A stretch of DNA of 64,000 nucleotides, from NCBI GenBank assembly GCA_030549495.1, contig JAUIRK010000945.1, forward strand, positions 1,323,501 through 1,387,500, given 5' to 3'. Positions within the stretch are counted from its first letter, which is position 1, and every line of letters begins with the position of its first letter. Both the position numbers and the translations under genes were made by a program. Of this stretch, positions 44,815 to 63,922 are shown in pieces. The notes beneath the pieces were generated by a model. The model worked only from the letters and a program-made list of their open reading frames with translations. It was not told where the DNA came from and did no database searches. Source of the DNA: Nectonema munidae. Taxonomy: Eukaryota > Nematomorpha > Nectonematoida > Nectonematidae.

Positions 44815-47308
44815 GTAATATATTTAGAATATCCCGTTTCAATTCATATTTTCGAGAATGTTGTGCATTTGAATCTTAAGCTAAATGCGTTATTTGATCA
44901 TTATTAGAAGATTTTCGCTGTAAGCAGCTAATTATCATTATTATTATTATTATTATAAATTTTGTAATGAAAAAAAAATTAGCAAAAAAGAACTTATAAT
45001 TAAAAAAAAAAATATTTTTTATTTTGCATCTTCACTATTTACAAGTCTTATTGCATCCTTCTTCTTTGCACAAATTTAACAAATCGTCCCGTTTTGGGTT
45101 GTGCAGAGGTCAGGACCGGATTTCATCGCATCGAGGCCCCATGCCAAACTATTTTATTTCCCCTTTTGTAATATACATGTATAAATATGTGTACACTTTT
45201 TGAATGTTATAGTATGTAAGTGAAGTACTCTTACAATCCTCGGAAATAGCTAAAAAGATTATTTTCACATATGGTAATTCACTAGAAAGATGTTAAGAAA
45301 AAAAGGAAATATTTGCTGTTTGATGTCTGTATTTGCGATGAATTGGAAAAAGGGTGTGTTTCAAAGAACTTTCTAAATACCTAGAAGTCAATAAAAATAA
45401 CAAGTTTTAATAACACAAAATTGAATCATTTGTGTTTGAAGACTTTTTAAAACATATTTTTATACAAAGTATTCAAGTGCGGACTTTATCCTATCGAATC
45501 GATTTCAGTACCATTCTTCCCTTAGGAAAAGCAGTCCTTAAATAACATGTCAGAGGTATCTTTGTTTTCTCGATGTTTATAATATTCGCAATTTTTGAAT
45601 ATCATGGTTTCTTTTCCTTTAGAAGTTGTTCCAAAATTACAGAAACAGTCAATTGCATTGTTTTCCATTATAATTATTTTTCAAGTGCAAAAACTTTGTG
45701 ATTTAAGCAACAGAGAATAAACAGGACGGAAAAAGAAAATAAAGTTATTTTCAAAAAGAAATAAACTAACAAGGAAGTGTTCGTGAACAGAAGGGGCATA
45801 ACAATTTAAGAAGATTATCTACATCACACCCAGGTAAAGCCCATCATTCCCAGGTAAAATTTGGTCGCTTCTATATGCTCTAATACTTCCTATATGGATT
45901 AATTAATATTGGATAATAAACTTTTAATCCTTTGCAACAAACAACCCATGCATATGATGAAATGTCGTGTGATGAAGTGTCGTTATTTTGTTGTCTCCCG
46001 TGGTCTTGCAAGGCCATTTCAGTTCTTTTTATAACACATTTAAATATTCTAAAGACATTCGGGTAAAGGCATCTTTGAATATAAGTTGAACTTTTCTTCT
46101 TTGGAATCTGATATGAAATTATTACTCCGACTCATAGTGGATTCAAATATGATTGGAGGAATTTATGGCACTCTAGACAAAAGATTCATCCCTATCTGCA
46201 TCTTCGATAACTTTTCGAATCAACGTGGAACTACTCTCTCAGTTGGCACTGAATTATGTTCCCCCTCTCTATGCCTCATCATTTAGTGCTGTTGTGAATG
46301 GATCTAATAAAGAAGAGATGGATTGATAAAGACTCTATGTTTGTTTGTCTCTAGAAAATTTTGAGATTCCCTTCCGGCTGTTTACGATAGCAAGGCACTG
46401 CCTGGTGAACCAGAACACGATCTATCTCATCATGACATCATGAGGGAAGGGCAAGCTCGACAATTCTTCCCAGAATCAGAAGTTAAAGATTTGTGCACCT
46501 GCGTGCATGAATGCAATAGATCCTTGTTAAGTTGTTGTCTGTGTATGAAATAAAGTGAATGCGGTTACCAGGTGCGGATGAATAATTACAAGAACTATGT
46601 TGAAGCACTTAGTATAGAGAATATAAGTAAAAAGCAATTATACATATAGCCAATCTGATAATGATAGCTTTGGGTGGTAGGCACAGAAGTATATGGTACA
46701 ATGAATGAAAATGCCAACATTATGTCATCTACATTACGCTTGCTAAATAGTGTACGGAGAAGAAGTAAGCATTTTCGATCAACTTTGTATTTAGTAAAAA
46801 GCAATATTGAAGTGTATATTAATTGACAAATACTAAATATGGCTTTTATAATTTTTCTAAATTTGTTACAAAATTAACTGATATAATCCTGACTTTGATA
46901 TATTTATTAAATTTATCTAATCATTAAAAAAATATGCATAATTTTAGAAATTATAATTAATTTTGATTAAATTGTATAGCTCTAAATTTGAAAGTACACT
47001 TTATTATTTTTTTCTTATTTTTAAAACTTTTTTTCAAATTTTTATCAATAGTTAAAAATTTTTTTTATTTTTAAAATAATCACATTTTTAAATAAATATA
47101 TCGTCGGCAGTTGTCCAGAGATCAAATGTTCTAGAAGGATCTAAGGAAAGAATATTCTTCGATAACTGGAGAAGATCTAAATCTAATTATTCTAACTAAA
47201 AATTTGATACTATTCCAAATTACACATATGTTAACTTTAAAACCGTAATCTCTAAAAAAGAAACCTTATTATTTATGATAGAAACGATTCCAAAATCTTT
47301 CTTACAAT
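44815..47308. other. AT-rich spacer, no gene recognised
   Basis: CAGGACCGGATTTCATCGCA at 45112 looks like a lone hAT end. The frame 46086-46286 (66 residues) and the minus frame 46595-46804 have no motifs. Confidence 0.45.
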
Positions 47309-47316
47309 ATGATGGA

Positions 47317-47653
47317 CAGTGGCGGTTCTAGATTTTCAAAAGTGAGGGGGCCAAACAAGGGCCAAGTTTTTAAATCGATCATTTTTTATAAATTTTGCAA
47401 TTTACCAAATACTTATGTTTTACTTTTTTTTCTTTGAATTATTCCAATGAATGAAAATCAAATGAAGAGTGCCCTTGGTCTTAGATTCACCCGTCCAGAT
47501 AAGAGAGATATTTCTTCTCCTGGATGCAAAACCCAGTCAAAAAAATTAAATTATAAAAAGTTTCGAGTAAATTTTAAATCCAATAAAATAGGTATTTGAT
47601 GTGGAGGGGCCAACATGGGGTCCAGCGAAAAAAACCCCTTAAAACCGCCACTG
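47317..47653. mobile_element. 337-bp hAT MITE, imperfect target duplication
   Basis: Ends CAGTGGCGGTTCTAGA and, inverted, CAGTGGCGGTTTTAAG. Flanks ATGATGGA (47309-47316) and ATGGTGCA (47654-47661) agree at 6 of 8 positions. Inner words GAGGGGGCCAAAC and GGAGGGGCCAACA are direct repeats. Non-coding. Confidence 0.8.
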
Positions 47654-47661
47654 ATGGTGCA

Positions 47662-48517
47662 CCCATAACAAGTGGTAAACTCATATTAGTAGTGTGAGGT
47701 GGAAAGTTAATTGAGTTTTGAATCTAAAAACTATAAAGCCATATGTAGATGCATACATTCAAAGTCCGTGGCACTTAAAACTGTCGCTTTTATGTAAGTT
47801 CGCTATTAAATTAATGTAAATACCTAAAACACATATTACTTTGATTTGATTGACAGATTGCGCCAACAATTGGCATCCAGGGAGTGAAATTTTTTACACT
47901 TCATTTTGAACGAGCAAAATAAAATGCCTTTTCATTTATACTCCAATAATGAGATGGCCTAATCTGTGCACGAATAACAAGATAATTTATAATCATGGAG
48001 ATTATAATTCGGTGATTACCCATATGGGGTTCCAATGGGTACTCTAGAACTCTTCCTTCAGATTTCCCTTGTAGACATGATTGTAGCCTGCTTTTTTCAG
48101 AACTTAACTTTGTTCATTCATGCATTGGAGGAATATTTTCATTTTAACTTCAAAATATCAAGGCAAAAGTGACTTATCTATCACAGTGTGTTTGAGTTTT
48201 TTTTGAAAGGATTGACATATGGAGGGGGACCGGGAACGATTGTGTTAGATTGTAATATTCAGTAGTGATAAACCTTTAAAAGCTTGAATTTCATGTGACT
48301 AAGATGAAAATATTAAATTTGGAAGAAATAAGGCGAAAATCTAGGAATGCAGAGTTGAATAATGAAGAGATCAAAAGATTCTGGTTTGCAAAGTCGACTC
48401 AAAAATATTCTACAACGACTATATACCCCTAAAATTTCTTAAAAATCCTACTTAAAAAGTTAACTTCCACACCATATGTCATTTTAAAAATTATAATATT
48501 GAATGAAAACTCTTTTT
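47662..48517. other. AT-rich spacer, nothing recognised
   Basis: No open frame above 60 codons. Confidence 0.45.
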
Positions 48518-48844
48518 GGTACTTATGGGTTATCTCCACCCCACTCTAAAAAATTTTTTCAACTTAATAATTTTAAAATACTAAATGATTAATAATTTTA
48601 AATATATAATTAAATATATTGTATGTATAAAAACATTGTATGATGTATATTGTATATATATATATTCTATATATTATATGTTATTATATATTCTATATAA
48701 AATATGTATTGTATGTAAGAAATATGTATTGGACTCCTATTTAACAAGTAATTTATTATATTTACTCATCATAAATTCAAAAAAAAATTTTTTTTTAATT
48801 TTTTAGAGTGGGGGGGGGGGGGGGGGAGATAACCCATAAGTACC
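48518..48844. mobile_element. 327-bp TIR element with an unequal G/C tract
   Basis: Left end GGTACTTATGGGTTATCTCC, then ACCCCACTCTAAAAAA; right end is its inverse, TTTTTTAGAGTG, a run of about 17 G, AGATAACCCATAAGTACC. Inverted ends are about 40 bp. The centre is almost pure A/T with TGTATATAT words. No coding; the plus frame 48585-48806 is low-complexity. Target duplication not resolved. Confidence 0.75.
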
Positions 48845-50093
48845 CTAAATGCAACTTCTACGTTGACTCCTGAATTTCTAAACAGACGTCTAGAAATTTA
48901 AGTATATATCTGATAGATTTTTGATCCTTTCATATATATTTTGTCTTTATTTCTTCCACTATATTAAAAAGTTTATTCTTAAAAAAAGTTACTTGATTGG
49001 TTGGATTTTAGATATCGTGAATTCGCTAGACAGATATGAATCTAGTCCGTAGCGAAATTTTATCCTCTCGTGAACATTCCATCACTGGGAAAATGTCGTT
49101 TTTTACAAGTATACGAATTCATTGTAATTCTACACTCGCAAAAGGCATCAAGATCGAAATTTTGGAAGATTTTGTAACCGTTATTCATATAATGAACTTT
49201 TGAGGATATTCTTCAATCCACGAAGGCATTGAGGATGAATGCTTATATGTAGAGAGAGTATTACTACTTTTATACACATTTTGCGTTTCACACTTTCGCT
49301 TCCTCTAACCAATCATAACGTTTTCGCGAGCTGATTGGCTGAAATTGCGCATATTTGCACCAGAATACGCAAAGTATGCGCGAACCCTGATTTGCACATT
49401 TTTCATCATTATCATTATTGCTTTAATTATTCGATCTGTGAGACAGGAACCTTCTACACAGGCACTAACATGAAAGTAATAAAATATCAAAGATGAAACT
49501 AAATCAATGTACTCCTCTCTCTCTCTCTCTGTCTATTTCTCTCATTCTAATACAGTCGTCTCCGTAAATTTAATAAAATGATCATTTAAAATATCAGGAT
49601 TACTGTGTTAACCAATTTTTGAGCGAGGAATTCTCTCTCTCTCTCTCCCTCTTTCTCATTACTGCAGTTCTTCGTTCTTTGTAAATTGATTTGCACAATT
49701 TTTCCAAAGGTGTTCTAATATTTCATTTTTATCCACTTTGGAGTTGATTTTTCTTTCCCTGCATTCTAACGAACTTTGCTTTCAATAGATGGTAATACTT
49801 ATTTTTTACATCTCCTTTTCCATAAATACTCCAAGATTGAAGCATGCCAATTTTTCATCCCAAGATCAAGGACAAAGCTTCATATAGATTTTGAAACTGC
49901 CTAAACTTACTCATAAACACCAAATAAAAATTCTAGTTTACTTACATTTTACTAAATTAGGCAAAGATCTTGGCTTAGGTAGCCTAAAGAATCTGCCTCC
50001 CATATCCTTGCCAGGCTACATAAATTAGTTTTAATCTGTGAGGGATGAAGATAACTTATGCTTTGAGAATTGAAATAACACATTGAAAAGTTG

Positions 50094-50132
<39 letters not shown>

Positions 50133-50748
50133 GTGATTGTGATTAGGATTCGTGTCAAATTTGCTAGCATTATTATCAAAATCTATGATATCCTAAATTA
50201 TTTAGCTTTCATTTCATTTCAAAGCTCAGGTGTCAATGCATTCTTGAAAGCTTGAAGGTCACACACGATTTTGGCGCTATTGCATTTTTAAGTCTTTTCT
50301 CAATGTCTTCTTCTTCTTCTTCTTCTTCTTCTTCAATCTCTTCGTCATAGTCAATATTAAAAATGGTGATTAAGTTGAATAAATTATGCTACCTTTGAAG
50401 CTCTTGATGAATAATTCACTTCAATCTTGCAAGATATTAATCGTCTCATTCATATTTAAAATTTTAATGTACTGTGTTTCAATATCAAAGCATATAGACT
50501 GGCAAGGATATCGTAAAATCATAAACATATATTTAGGTCTTAAATGAAGGAGGTATCAGCTTCCAGCGCCTTGACCTCTACATCTGCCAACCGGAGCAAA
50601 AGTTTCGCGTTAGCGTTTGAGTTATTGTCAGGGTTATAGAATACTCTTCCAATATTAATAACAAGCTTCGCACCATATGACATAAACGATGTATCAACAT
50701 CTTTCGTCTTTTAATTCACAAAAACGCAAATAAGATATCAATTTTTAG
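48845..50748. other. Spacer with microsatellites
   Basis: CT repeats at 49513-49531 and 49632-49650, GAT repeat at 50095-50131, CTT repeat at 50306-50334. CCAATCATAACG and GCTGATTGGCT face each other at 49308-49345. From 50560 to 50700 the sequence is richer in CG dinucleotides and may belong to the 5' region of the micropeptide gene. Confidence 0.5.
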
Positions 50749-50768
50749 GAGTCTATCATTCCCTAACA

Positions 50769-50888
50769 ATGGATTCCAGTGTTGTGACGGAATTTCACGA
50801 TCATGCCAAGGAAGATCCTTTTTTCATTTTTTCGTTGATTATTATTATCTTTGTGATTCTTATTATTTACGCATTCTATGAATTTTGA
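50769..50888 (+). CDS. 39-residue single-pass membrane micropeptide, sarcolamban-like candidate
   Basis: Encodes MDSSVVTEFHDHAKEDPFFI then FSLIIIIFVILIIYAFYEF and TGA. The start has a near-ideal context (AACAATGG: A at -3, G at +4). The N-terminal ~16 residues are polar and mostly acidic; residues 18-36 are a strongly hydrophobic helix. The ending IIYAFYEF recalls Drosophila sarcolamban B, which ends in LLYAFYEAAF, a sarcoplasmic-reticulum peptide that inhibits the SERCA calcium pump. An acceptor-like TTTTTAG sits 20 bases upstream (50742-50748), so this may be the coding exon of a spliced transcript; ATTAAA at 50903 could be its polyadenylation signal. The ORF is short, the identification rests on a few residues and overall design, and chance cannot be excluded in AT-rich DNA, although GCC, ACG and GAC-type codons in the first half argue for real coding. 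Confidence 0.5.
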   Translation: MDSSVVTEFHDHAKEDPFFIFSLIIIIFVILIIYAFYEF

Positions 50889-50909
50889 TATTTTAATTAT
50901 TGATTAAAT

Positions 50910-51579
50910 ATATATCGAGATTAAAAATCCATTTTTTTTTATGTGTTTTTGAAATAGAGAAATTTATATTTCATTTGCTTATCATCATTAAAATTATTTT
51001 TTTTATAAAAAAAAATTAAAGAAGATTTTTTCTTCCTTTTTTTTAAAAAAGGTAGCGATAATTTCTCACTTGTTCCAACTCACTAAAATTCACTGATGGA
51101 TGAAGTGATTCGAATTACCTAATCAACAGGGAATTCAGTGAATGGTGAATGTTTAAACATACTTTATAACTTGCATATCTTCCTACATAAACTAAATTTT
51201 TTATTTGATAAATCACATTTTCCAAAATTTTACTTTTCATTTTTTTTAAATTGAAATATTATACTAAATTTAAATTTCCAATTTTTTTATGATTAGAAAT
51301 TTTCTGAATTCAATTATCAAAATTAGCTTAATGAGATAAAAAAAAAGGTTTGTAAAATTACTTTTTTTTTTTAATTTAAAAAAAAAAATAATTTTTTTAT
51401 AAAAAGTGAGGAAAATATGTAAAAATGGGAAAAATAGGTGTTTATGAATTTACACATGGCCCAAATTGAAGTTAAGAAAATTGTCAAACATCTATAAAAT
51501 TATAAAATGTATAGTAATCTAGAGTACTGTGAAAACGTTAACTTCTTATTGAACTTTTAAAACTATAAATAAATTTACT
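50910..51579. other. Very AT-rich spacer
   Basis: Long A and T runs; nothing recognised. Confidence 0.5.
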
Positions 51580-51687
51580 TCGCCAGATTCGCCCAGTGGT
51601 AGAAGCGTAGGGTCTTGATCCAGATGCTTTCGGTTCGATTCCACATCGTGTCCACTATGGAAGATTATTCGGACAACTAAAAAAAAT
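51580..51687 (+). repeat. SINE family A, copy 5
   Basis: TTCGCCCAGTGGTAGAAGCG (A-box region), CGGTTCGATTCCACATCGTG (B box at 51632-51642), CCACTATGGAAGATTATTCG and GACAACTAAAAAAAATTAA as tail. The middle of the tail is shortened relative to 33381-33527. Confidence 0.8.
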
Positions 51688-52598
51688 TAATAATTAAGAT
51701 AACACATTTTTATATAGTCAAAATAAATGTGTATTAAGGATTTAAATGCCATGTGGGAGGGAAATTTTTGTGAATGAATGTTTCAGAGCTGAACGATTGT
51801 GATTTGACTGTTACTGAAAGAAGGTGTGTTTCCATTTTTTTGTAGAAATTATCAACCAAACTTCAAAGAAAGCTTCCAGCATTTTTGCATCTCATAAATC
51901 AGGCACTTCATTTCATTTATATGCAAAAGAGAGGAAGTAGAGCAAGCAAACACTCTCTTCTGTCATTTTGCATGAACAAAAAACAGTGTCCATTTTTGTA
52001 AATATTTTTGGCAAAAAGTGTTCATTTTGCGCGCGCGACTAAATTTTTTTGGCGTGATATGGACGACATATTACTTTTTATTCTCTTTGCCTCAAAAGAA
52101 CGCATTTTTTGAATTACTTTTAATACATTCGAAAACTATTCATTGCAAGTAAGTTTTAAGTTTTAACTTTGCGCCATTATGATCTTGAATTTGGACTTTT
52201 CTTTTTTGCGGAATTCTTCACTTATGAGGACTGAAAGGATTTTAAAAATGAATTTGGTCTTGAGTTTATTAAAATTTGATAGTATTTACCTTTTCCACAT
52301 TTAAAGTCTAAATGTATGATGAAAGAATCAAGGCGTTAATTGGCCCTAAACCAAGTAATTAATTACTTAACTAAAAGCCATTTAATTAACTAGATCTTAA
52401 TAACTTAATGTTTTCACTAATCGACGTTGAATTGGGTAAGGTGGATGATCATTTTAAAAAAAATTGTCTGAAGTTTTATGGTAGCCATTATTTTTTGGAG
52501 TTCACGAGCTGAGGCCGGACAAAATGGCATGTAGGATAGAATTGGCCGAGAACAAGATCCCCCGTATGCCAGAATCCAACTGAACCAATTTCTTAATA
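51688..52598. other. AT-rich spacer, nothing recognised
   Basis: A short GCGCGCGC run lies at 52029-52037. No frames or repeat ends. Confidence 0.4.
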
Positions 52599-52602
52599 AA
52601 GT

Positions 52603-52690
52603 CTACCCCTCGTATTCGCGGGGTTAGGTTCCAAGACTAATCACGAATAATCTAAATCCGCTAATACTTATAGCTAACTATTTCGATCGT
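52603..52690 (+). mobile_element. pogo/Tigger-like element end (partial)
   Basis: TACCCCTCGTATTCGCGGGG, TTAGGTTCCAAGACTAATCA, CGAATAATCTAAATCCGCTA. This series of CGCGAATA-like words is typical of Tigger/pogo ends. No partner end was confirmed; TTCGCTGATATTCGCTGAC at 53375 is a weak candidate, which would make the SINE at 52999 an internal insertion. Confidence 0.5.
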
Positions 52691-52998
52691 ATGTAGGAAT
52701 TCTTTACGTTTTGGATCATTAATTTTTTTTTTACATTTTTGCATCTTTTAACCCATTTTACAACTTTATTGAGAGATGATATACTCAAACTTGTCCATGA
52801 GAAAATGTTAAGTTCTTCTGTTTTATATAACTTAAATTTTGAAAAATTACTTTCAGATTAAAATAAGATTTGATTAAAATAGAGATTGTACAAAATATAG
52901 AGGATTAGTTAAATCCTCTCTGATGTGAATTGATAATGATATATTGTGTTATGTAAATGATAAGAGATGAGGAAAGGTAAAGAAGAAAAAGCCAGTAT

Positions 52999-53126
52999 GG
53001 TGGCATGGCAGGTTGGTTGAGATGATGGACTTCGCACGGAAGCCTCTGTATTCGATTCCTCATCGATTTTGACCTAAGCGGTACATCAGTGCCTTGTCAA
53101 TGAAACACACCCACGGTACCTTTACC
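52999..53126 (+). repeat. SINE, family B tail with a distinct tRNA-like head
   Basis: Head GGTGGCATGGCAGGTTGGTT ... TGTATTCGATTCCTCATCGA (B-box-like), then GCGGTACATCAGTGCCTTGT and CACCCACGGTACCTTTACCT. The terminal CCACGGTACCTTTA is shared with the minus-strand SINE B at 3612. Confidence 0.6.
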
Positions 53127-54941
53127 TTATACCTATACACATTGTTAATAATATCAGAAACAAGAACTATAGAGCTTGCAGGTCAACATATGATTATTTT
53201 TCCTACACACGTAGCAATTTGAAATAGAGCATTCAGATAGTTAGATAACCACCACCAATTACCAATTAAATTTTTAGTCATTAAAGAAAATTTTAAAACT
53301 TACCAAAGTTTTGATTGATTTCGGTTTAATTTCATTTTCTAAACAACTGTGACCTTTTTGTTATTATGTCAAAATTCGCTGATATTCGCTGACTTTCTTT
53401 ATGCGTCTCCACTTCTCCTTTGACATTTTGATTATAAAGAATGTAGTTGATCAATTAAGTACCACACACTACATGCTAAGAAAAATAGAAAACGTAATCG
53501 AATAATGTAAAATATTATTGATTTATTTTTTTTTAAATAAAGTAATAAAAACAAAATTAAAAAAATAAAGTTTAATAAAAAAAATAGTTAAACAAATAAA
53601 GTTGAATTTTTATCTAAACAAATAAGTAATAAATAAGTAATTTAACTAAAATAAAAAACTTTTTTGATTTTTTTTTAATTTAACTTTTTTTTTTAAGAAA
53701 TTTTAAAAAGAAAAGAGCAAATATAAATCAATATTTTGGAGGGATCATTACAAACGAACTTTTTGAAAATAGTATATTTCTCGATTTAGCATATCTTTTA
53801 GTTTATGAATAGGTAGAAAGCACATTTTGAAAAAGTTAAAAATATAAAACTTCTCAAGACTTCAAAAATAGAGATTCACTTTTTATAAAAAAAAAGGCAA
53901 AAAAATGTTGTTACCCAGTTCAATCCATGAGGAATTTTTTTTTAAAACTTACAAATGATATTTAAGGTGTGAGGATGAGTAGAATTATCTTTGGTCAAGA
54001 TTTTTTATTTCACAAAAATAAAGATCAAGATGTTCTAAATTGGGGAGAAGCGGACGAAATGGTATCCATTTTATTTATTTTCTTAATCCCTCTCTTTCCA
54101 TAAATTTGGCGCAAACACATTAAATTGGTGTAGTAAAAAAAAGAAATTACCGATTTAAATTTTTAGTCATTGGAGGATTTAAAAATTTTTTTTTCATAGA
54201 ATTGAGTAAGCAGCTACGAGATTAAAATGTAAAAAACTTTTTTTTCCTAAAAATTTTGCACTCGTTTGTAAATTTTTTTAGACTAAAAATGTTTTTATTT
54301 GACATTTAAAAAAATATATTTATACGAGAAATTGATTCAAAATTTAGAATTGATAATAAATATACCGTAATATTATATAAATGATAAATAAATTTTATAA
54401 CTTTTTTTATTGATAATTAATATATTAATAATAAAAATGTTTTATGAGATTTGAATATTGATTTATAGTAATTTTATTGATTATTGTTATGGATTTTATT
54501 AGTTTTTTTTATTTTTTTTAAATAATTTTTGTTAAATAGGTGAATTACTTTTTTCTAACGTTTTTTGCAGAAGAAATTTTTAATTCTTTGTTTTCAAATT
54601 AGATTTTTAATAGCTTAGGTATTTATTGAATTTTGAATTTAAAATTTCTTTAGTTTACAGAGTTGTTTTTTTATCATTTTGCCATTGGAATTAATTGGCT
54701 CTAATTTTACAAACTTTTACCAGCTACAATACTTCAAATTGATATATTTTAGTATTTTCTCTTTTTGACTCACTCAAGAATTTCACTCTCAGACTTTATT
54801 TTAGAAGCTAAAGATATTTTAAATTTCAATTTTTTGCATTTTAAACTTTTTTTTCAGAAAATCTTGGATAATAATCAATTCAAACTATTGACTATATATG
54901 CAGTGAGTTGGGGAAAGTTAGATACAATGACATATGTTTAG
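53127..54941. other. Very AT-rich DNA, probably P5B ATPase intron or upstream region
   Basis: Dominated by A and T runs. No further exon of the ATPase could be found here. Confidence 0.45.
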
Positions 54942-55109
54942 GTTATAACAGGCTACATTCCATCAAAGATGAGAAATACTTTGACTTGGTTCTTCATCGC
55001 TGCCACTCTCGGTCTGATTCGCCTAATTTTTCACTGGAAGAAAACTTGGTTCCTGTACTGCACCCACCGAAGATGCGCTTTGGGGGTCTGCACCAAAGTC
55101 CTGATCAAA
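54942..55109 (+). CDS. Exon of a P5B-type ATPase (ATP13A2/ATP13A3-like), N-terminal region
   Basis: A 168-base, phase-0 exon between ATGTTTAG and GTAAGA. It encodes VITGYIPSKMRNTLTWFFIA, ATLGLIRLIFHWKKTWFLYC, THRRCALGVCTKVLIK. The G-Y-x-x-S-x-x-R start, the hydrophobic stretch TLGLIRLIFHW, the W-K-x-x-W and the C-x-L...A/C-x-x-VLI end match the N-terminal P5-ATPase domain, a membrane-associated segment in front of the first P-type helices. ATP13A2/3 proteins are endolysosomal pumps exporting polyamines. Compared with its surroundings the exon is rich in G+C. The overlapping frames starting at 54908 and 54969 are partial views of it. Other exons were not identified, so the gene's extent, and whether it is ATP13A2 or ATP13A3-like, are open. 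Confidence 0.8.
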
Positions 55110-62413
<7,304 letters not shown>

Positions 62414-62551
62414 TTAACCCATTAAGTCCCAATGTTCCCATTTGGGAACATAAGTAATTTCATCTTCGTCTGCTTTTTTCAATGACTTTGAATATAAATC
62501 GTCTGCGTTTTTTTAGATATCGTCTGATTTCTATGGTACTTAATGGGTTAA
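62414..62551 (+). mobile_element. 138-bp TTAA-flanked MITE, copy 3
   Basis: Same length and orientation as copies 1 and 2. Ends TTAACCCATTAAGTCCCAA and, inverted, TTAACCCATTAAGTACCAT; hairpin ATGTTCCC/GGGAACAT at 62432-62451. From the hairpin 3' arm to the third TCGTCTG (82 bases) it is identical to copy 1. Confidence 0.9.
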
Positions 62552-63343
62552 TTAAAAATTAGGAGATTACAAAACGCGACTTCAGTCCGTCTCTCCACAG
62601 TCATCATTTTTGGGTCTACGAATCACTCAAATTAAGGATAGAAATTGTAAAAAAAGAGATGATGAAAATATTTTAATTCCATTTTTGTTGATGATATCTT
62701 TTTAAGATGTGAAAGTCTGGAAGTAAATTTGAACAATAGCAAGAACTCCAAATACAACATACACACTTCATTTGACTCGTCAATGTTTCACTCAAAGGTA
62801 GATTTTTGAGGCTTTCATTTTTTTTAACAAACCTGGCCTATTTTTGCCCACTCTAATTGGATAAAATTGGACTAACTTGCCAAAATTATCGGATATGATT
62901 GGCTCAAATACATTCATTTTCAAACATTTCCCTATATTTTATTAAAATAAATGAGATTAACGTAGTTTACCATGTGTAGCTCGTAAACCCGTAATATTTT
63001 AAAACACTAACATTCTTTTGGGGGACTTTTTTCTATCTCCTTAAAGGATATCTTGATGAGGTAATGAAGAAAATAGGGCATACTTTGAAAGTTATATCTG
63101 CCGCAAGAAGTGAAAATTTCTTTATGCAAAGAATACTTCTTGTATTTGGGTAATGCATAAATGAAAATTGAACATATGTGTCATGGACAGTGGACACACA
63201 TGGAATGCATTCACAAGTTTTTCAATTACAAATTATTCAAACAAACTCAAACAATGTTTTTTTGGATAACTTTTTAAAGTTTAGCATAAAATTGTGTCCA
63301 AACAATTTGCATTAGTTCTATTGGATGTTGGATGAATGTTTTC
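62552..63343. other. AT-rich spacer, nothing recognised
   Basis: CTAATTGGATAAAATTGG and GATTGGCTC at 62855-62905 resemble the CCAAT-like pairs elsewhere in the window. Confidence 0.4.

Positions 63344-63392
<49 letters not shown>
63344..63392 (+). repeat. CAAT tetranucleotide microsatellite
   Basis: About twelve uninterrupted CAAT units. Confidence 0.95.
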
Positions 63393-63393
<1 letters not shown>

Positions 63394-63582
63394 TACACAT
63401 CAAATTACAATCAATTTTGCAGTTTATTCAAAACTTTTGTTTAATAAATTCACTAGCATTACAAAAAATCGACTTTGGTATACAGATGCTATAATATATT
63501 AATCGATACCTTATCATATATAGAGGAAAAAATCATTTCACCCTATTAGTGATGGAATGAGGAGGGGAGGGGGGGGGGCTAT

Positions 63583-63922
63583 AACATTTATTAAAAAAAA
63601 ATTAAATGAATTATCTTATCCTGAAATTCGTGAAATTTCATTGAACTCATTGGCTGTATCGTTTGATTGATGCCATTTTGAAGGTGTAGACAGATCATAA
63701 TACATCCACGTTAAAAACTGTCAATCAATATCAAATGTATTCATTTTTCGAAGTAACATTTATTTAAAAAAAATTAAATGAATTATCTTATCCTGAAATT
63801 TCGTGAAATTTCATTGAACTCATTGTCTGTATCATTTGATTGATGCCATTTTCAAGGTAGATCATAATACATCCACGTTAAAAACTGTCAATCAATATCA
63901 AATGTATTCATTTTTCCAGGTA
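63583..63922 (+). repeat. Tandem duplication, 172-bp period
   Basis: AACATTTATTAAAAAAAAAT at 63583 and AACATTTATTTAAAAAAAAT at 63755 each begin a unit containing GAATTATCTTATCCTGAAAT, TTTCATTGAACTCATTG, TTTGATTGATGCCATTTT, CATAATACATCCACGTTAAA and CTGTCAATCAATATCAAATG. Units differ by a handful of substitutions and a short deletion, so the duplication is fairly recent. Confidence 0.92.

Noticed and set aside
46086-46286. 66-codon plus-strand frame
   Set aside because: No motif or exon borders; left as unsupported.
50270-50390. Minus-strand frame with an acidic run (DYDEEIEEEEEEEED)
   Set aside because: The run is a CTT microsatellite; the frame is short, bounded by stops and lacks splice signals.
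63344-63392. CRISPR-like array
   Set aside because: Simple CAAT repeat without spacers; no direct-repeat/spacer alternation exists anywhere in the window.
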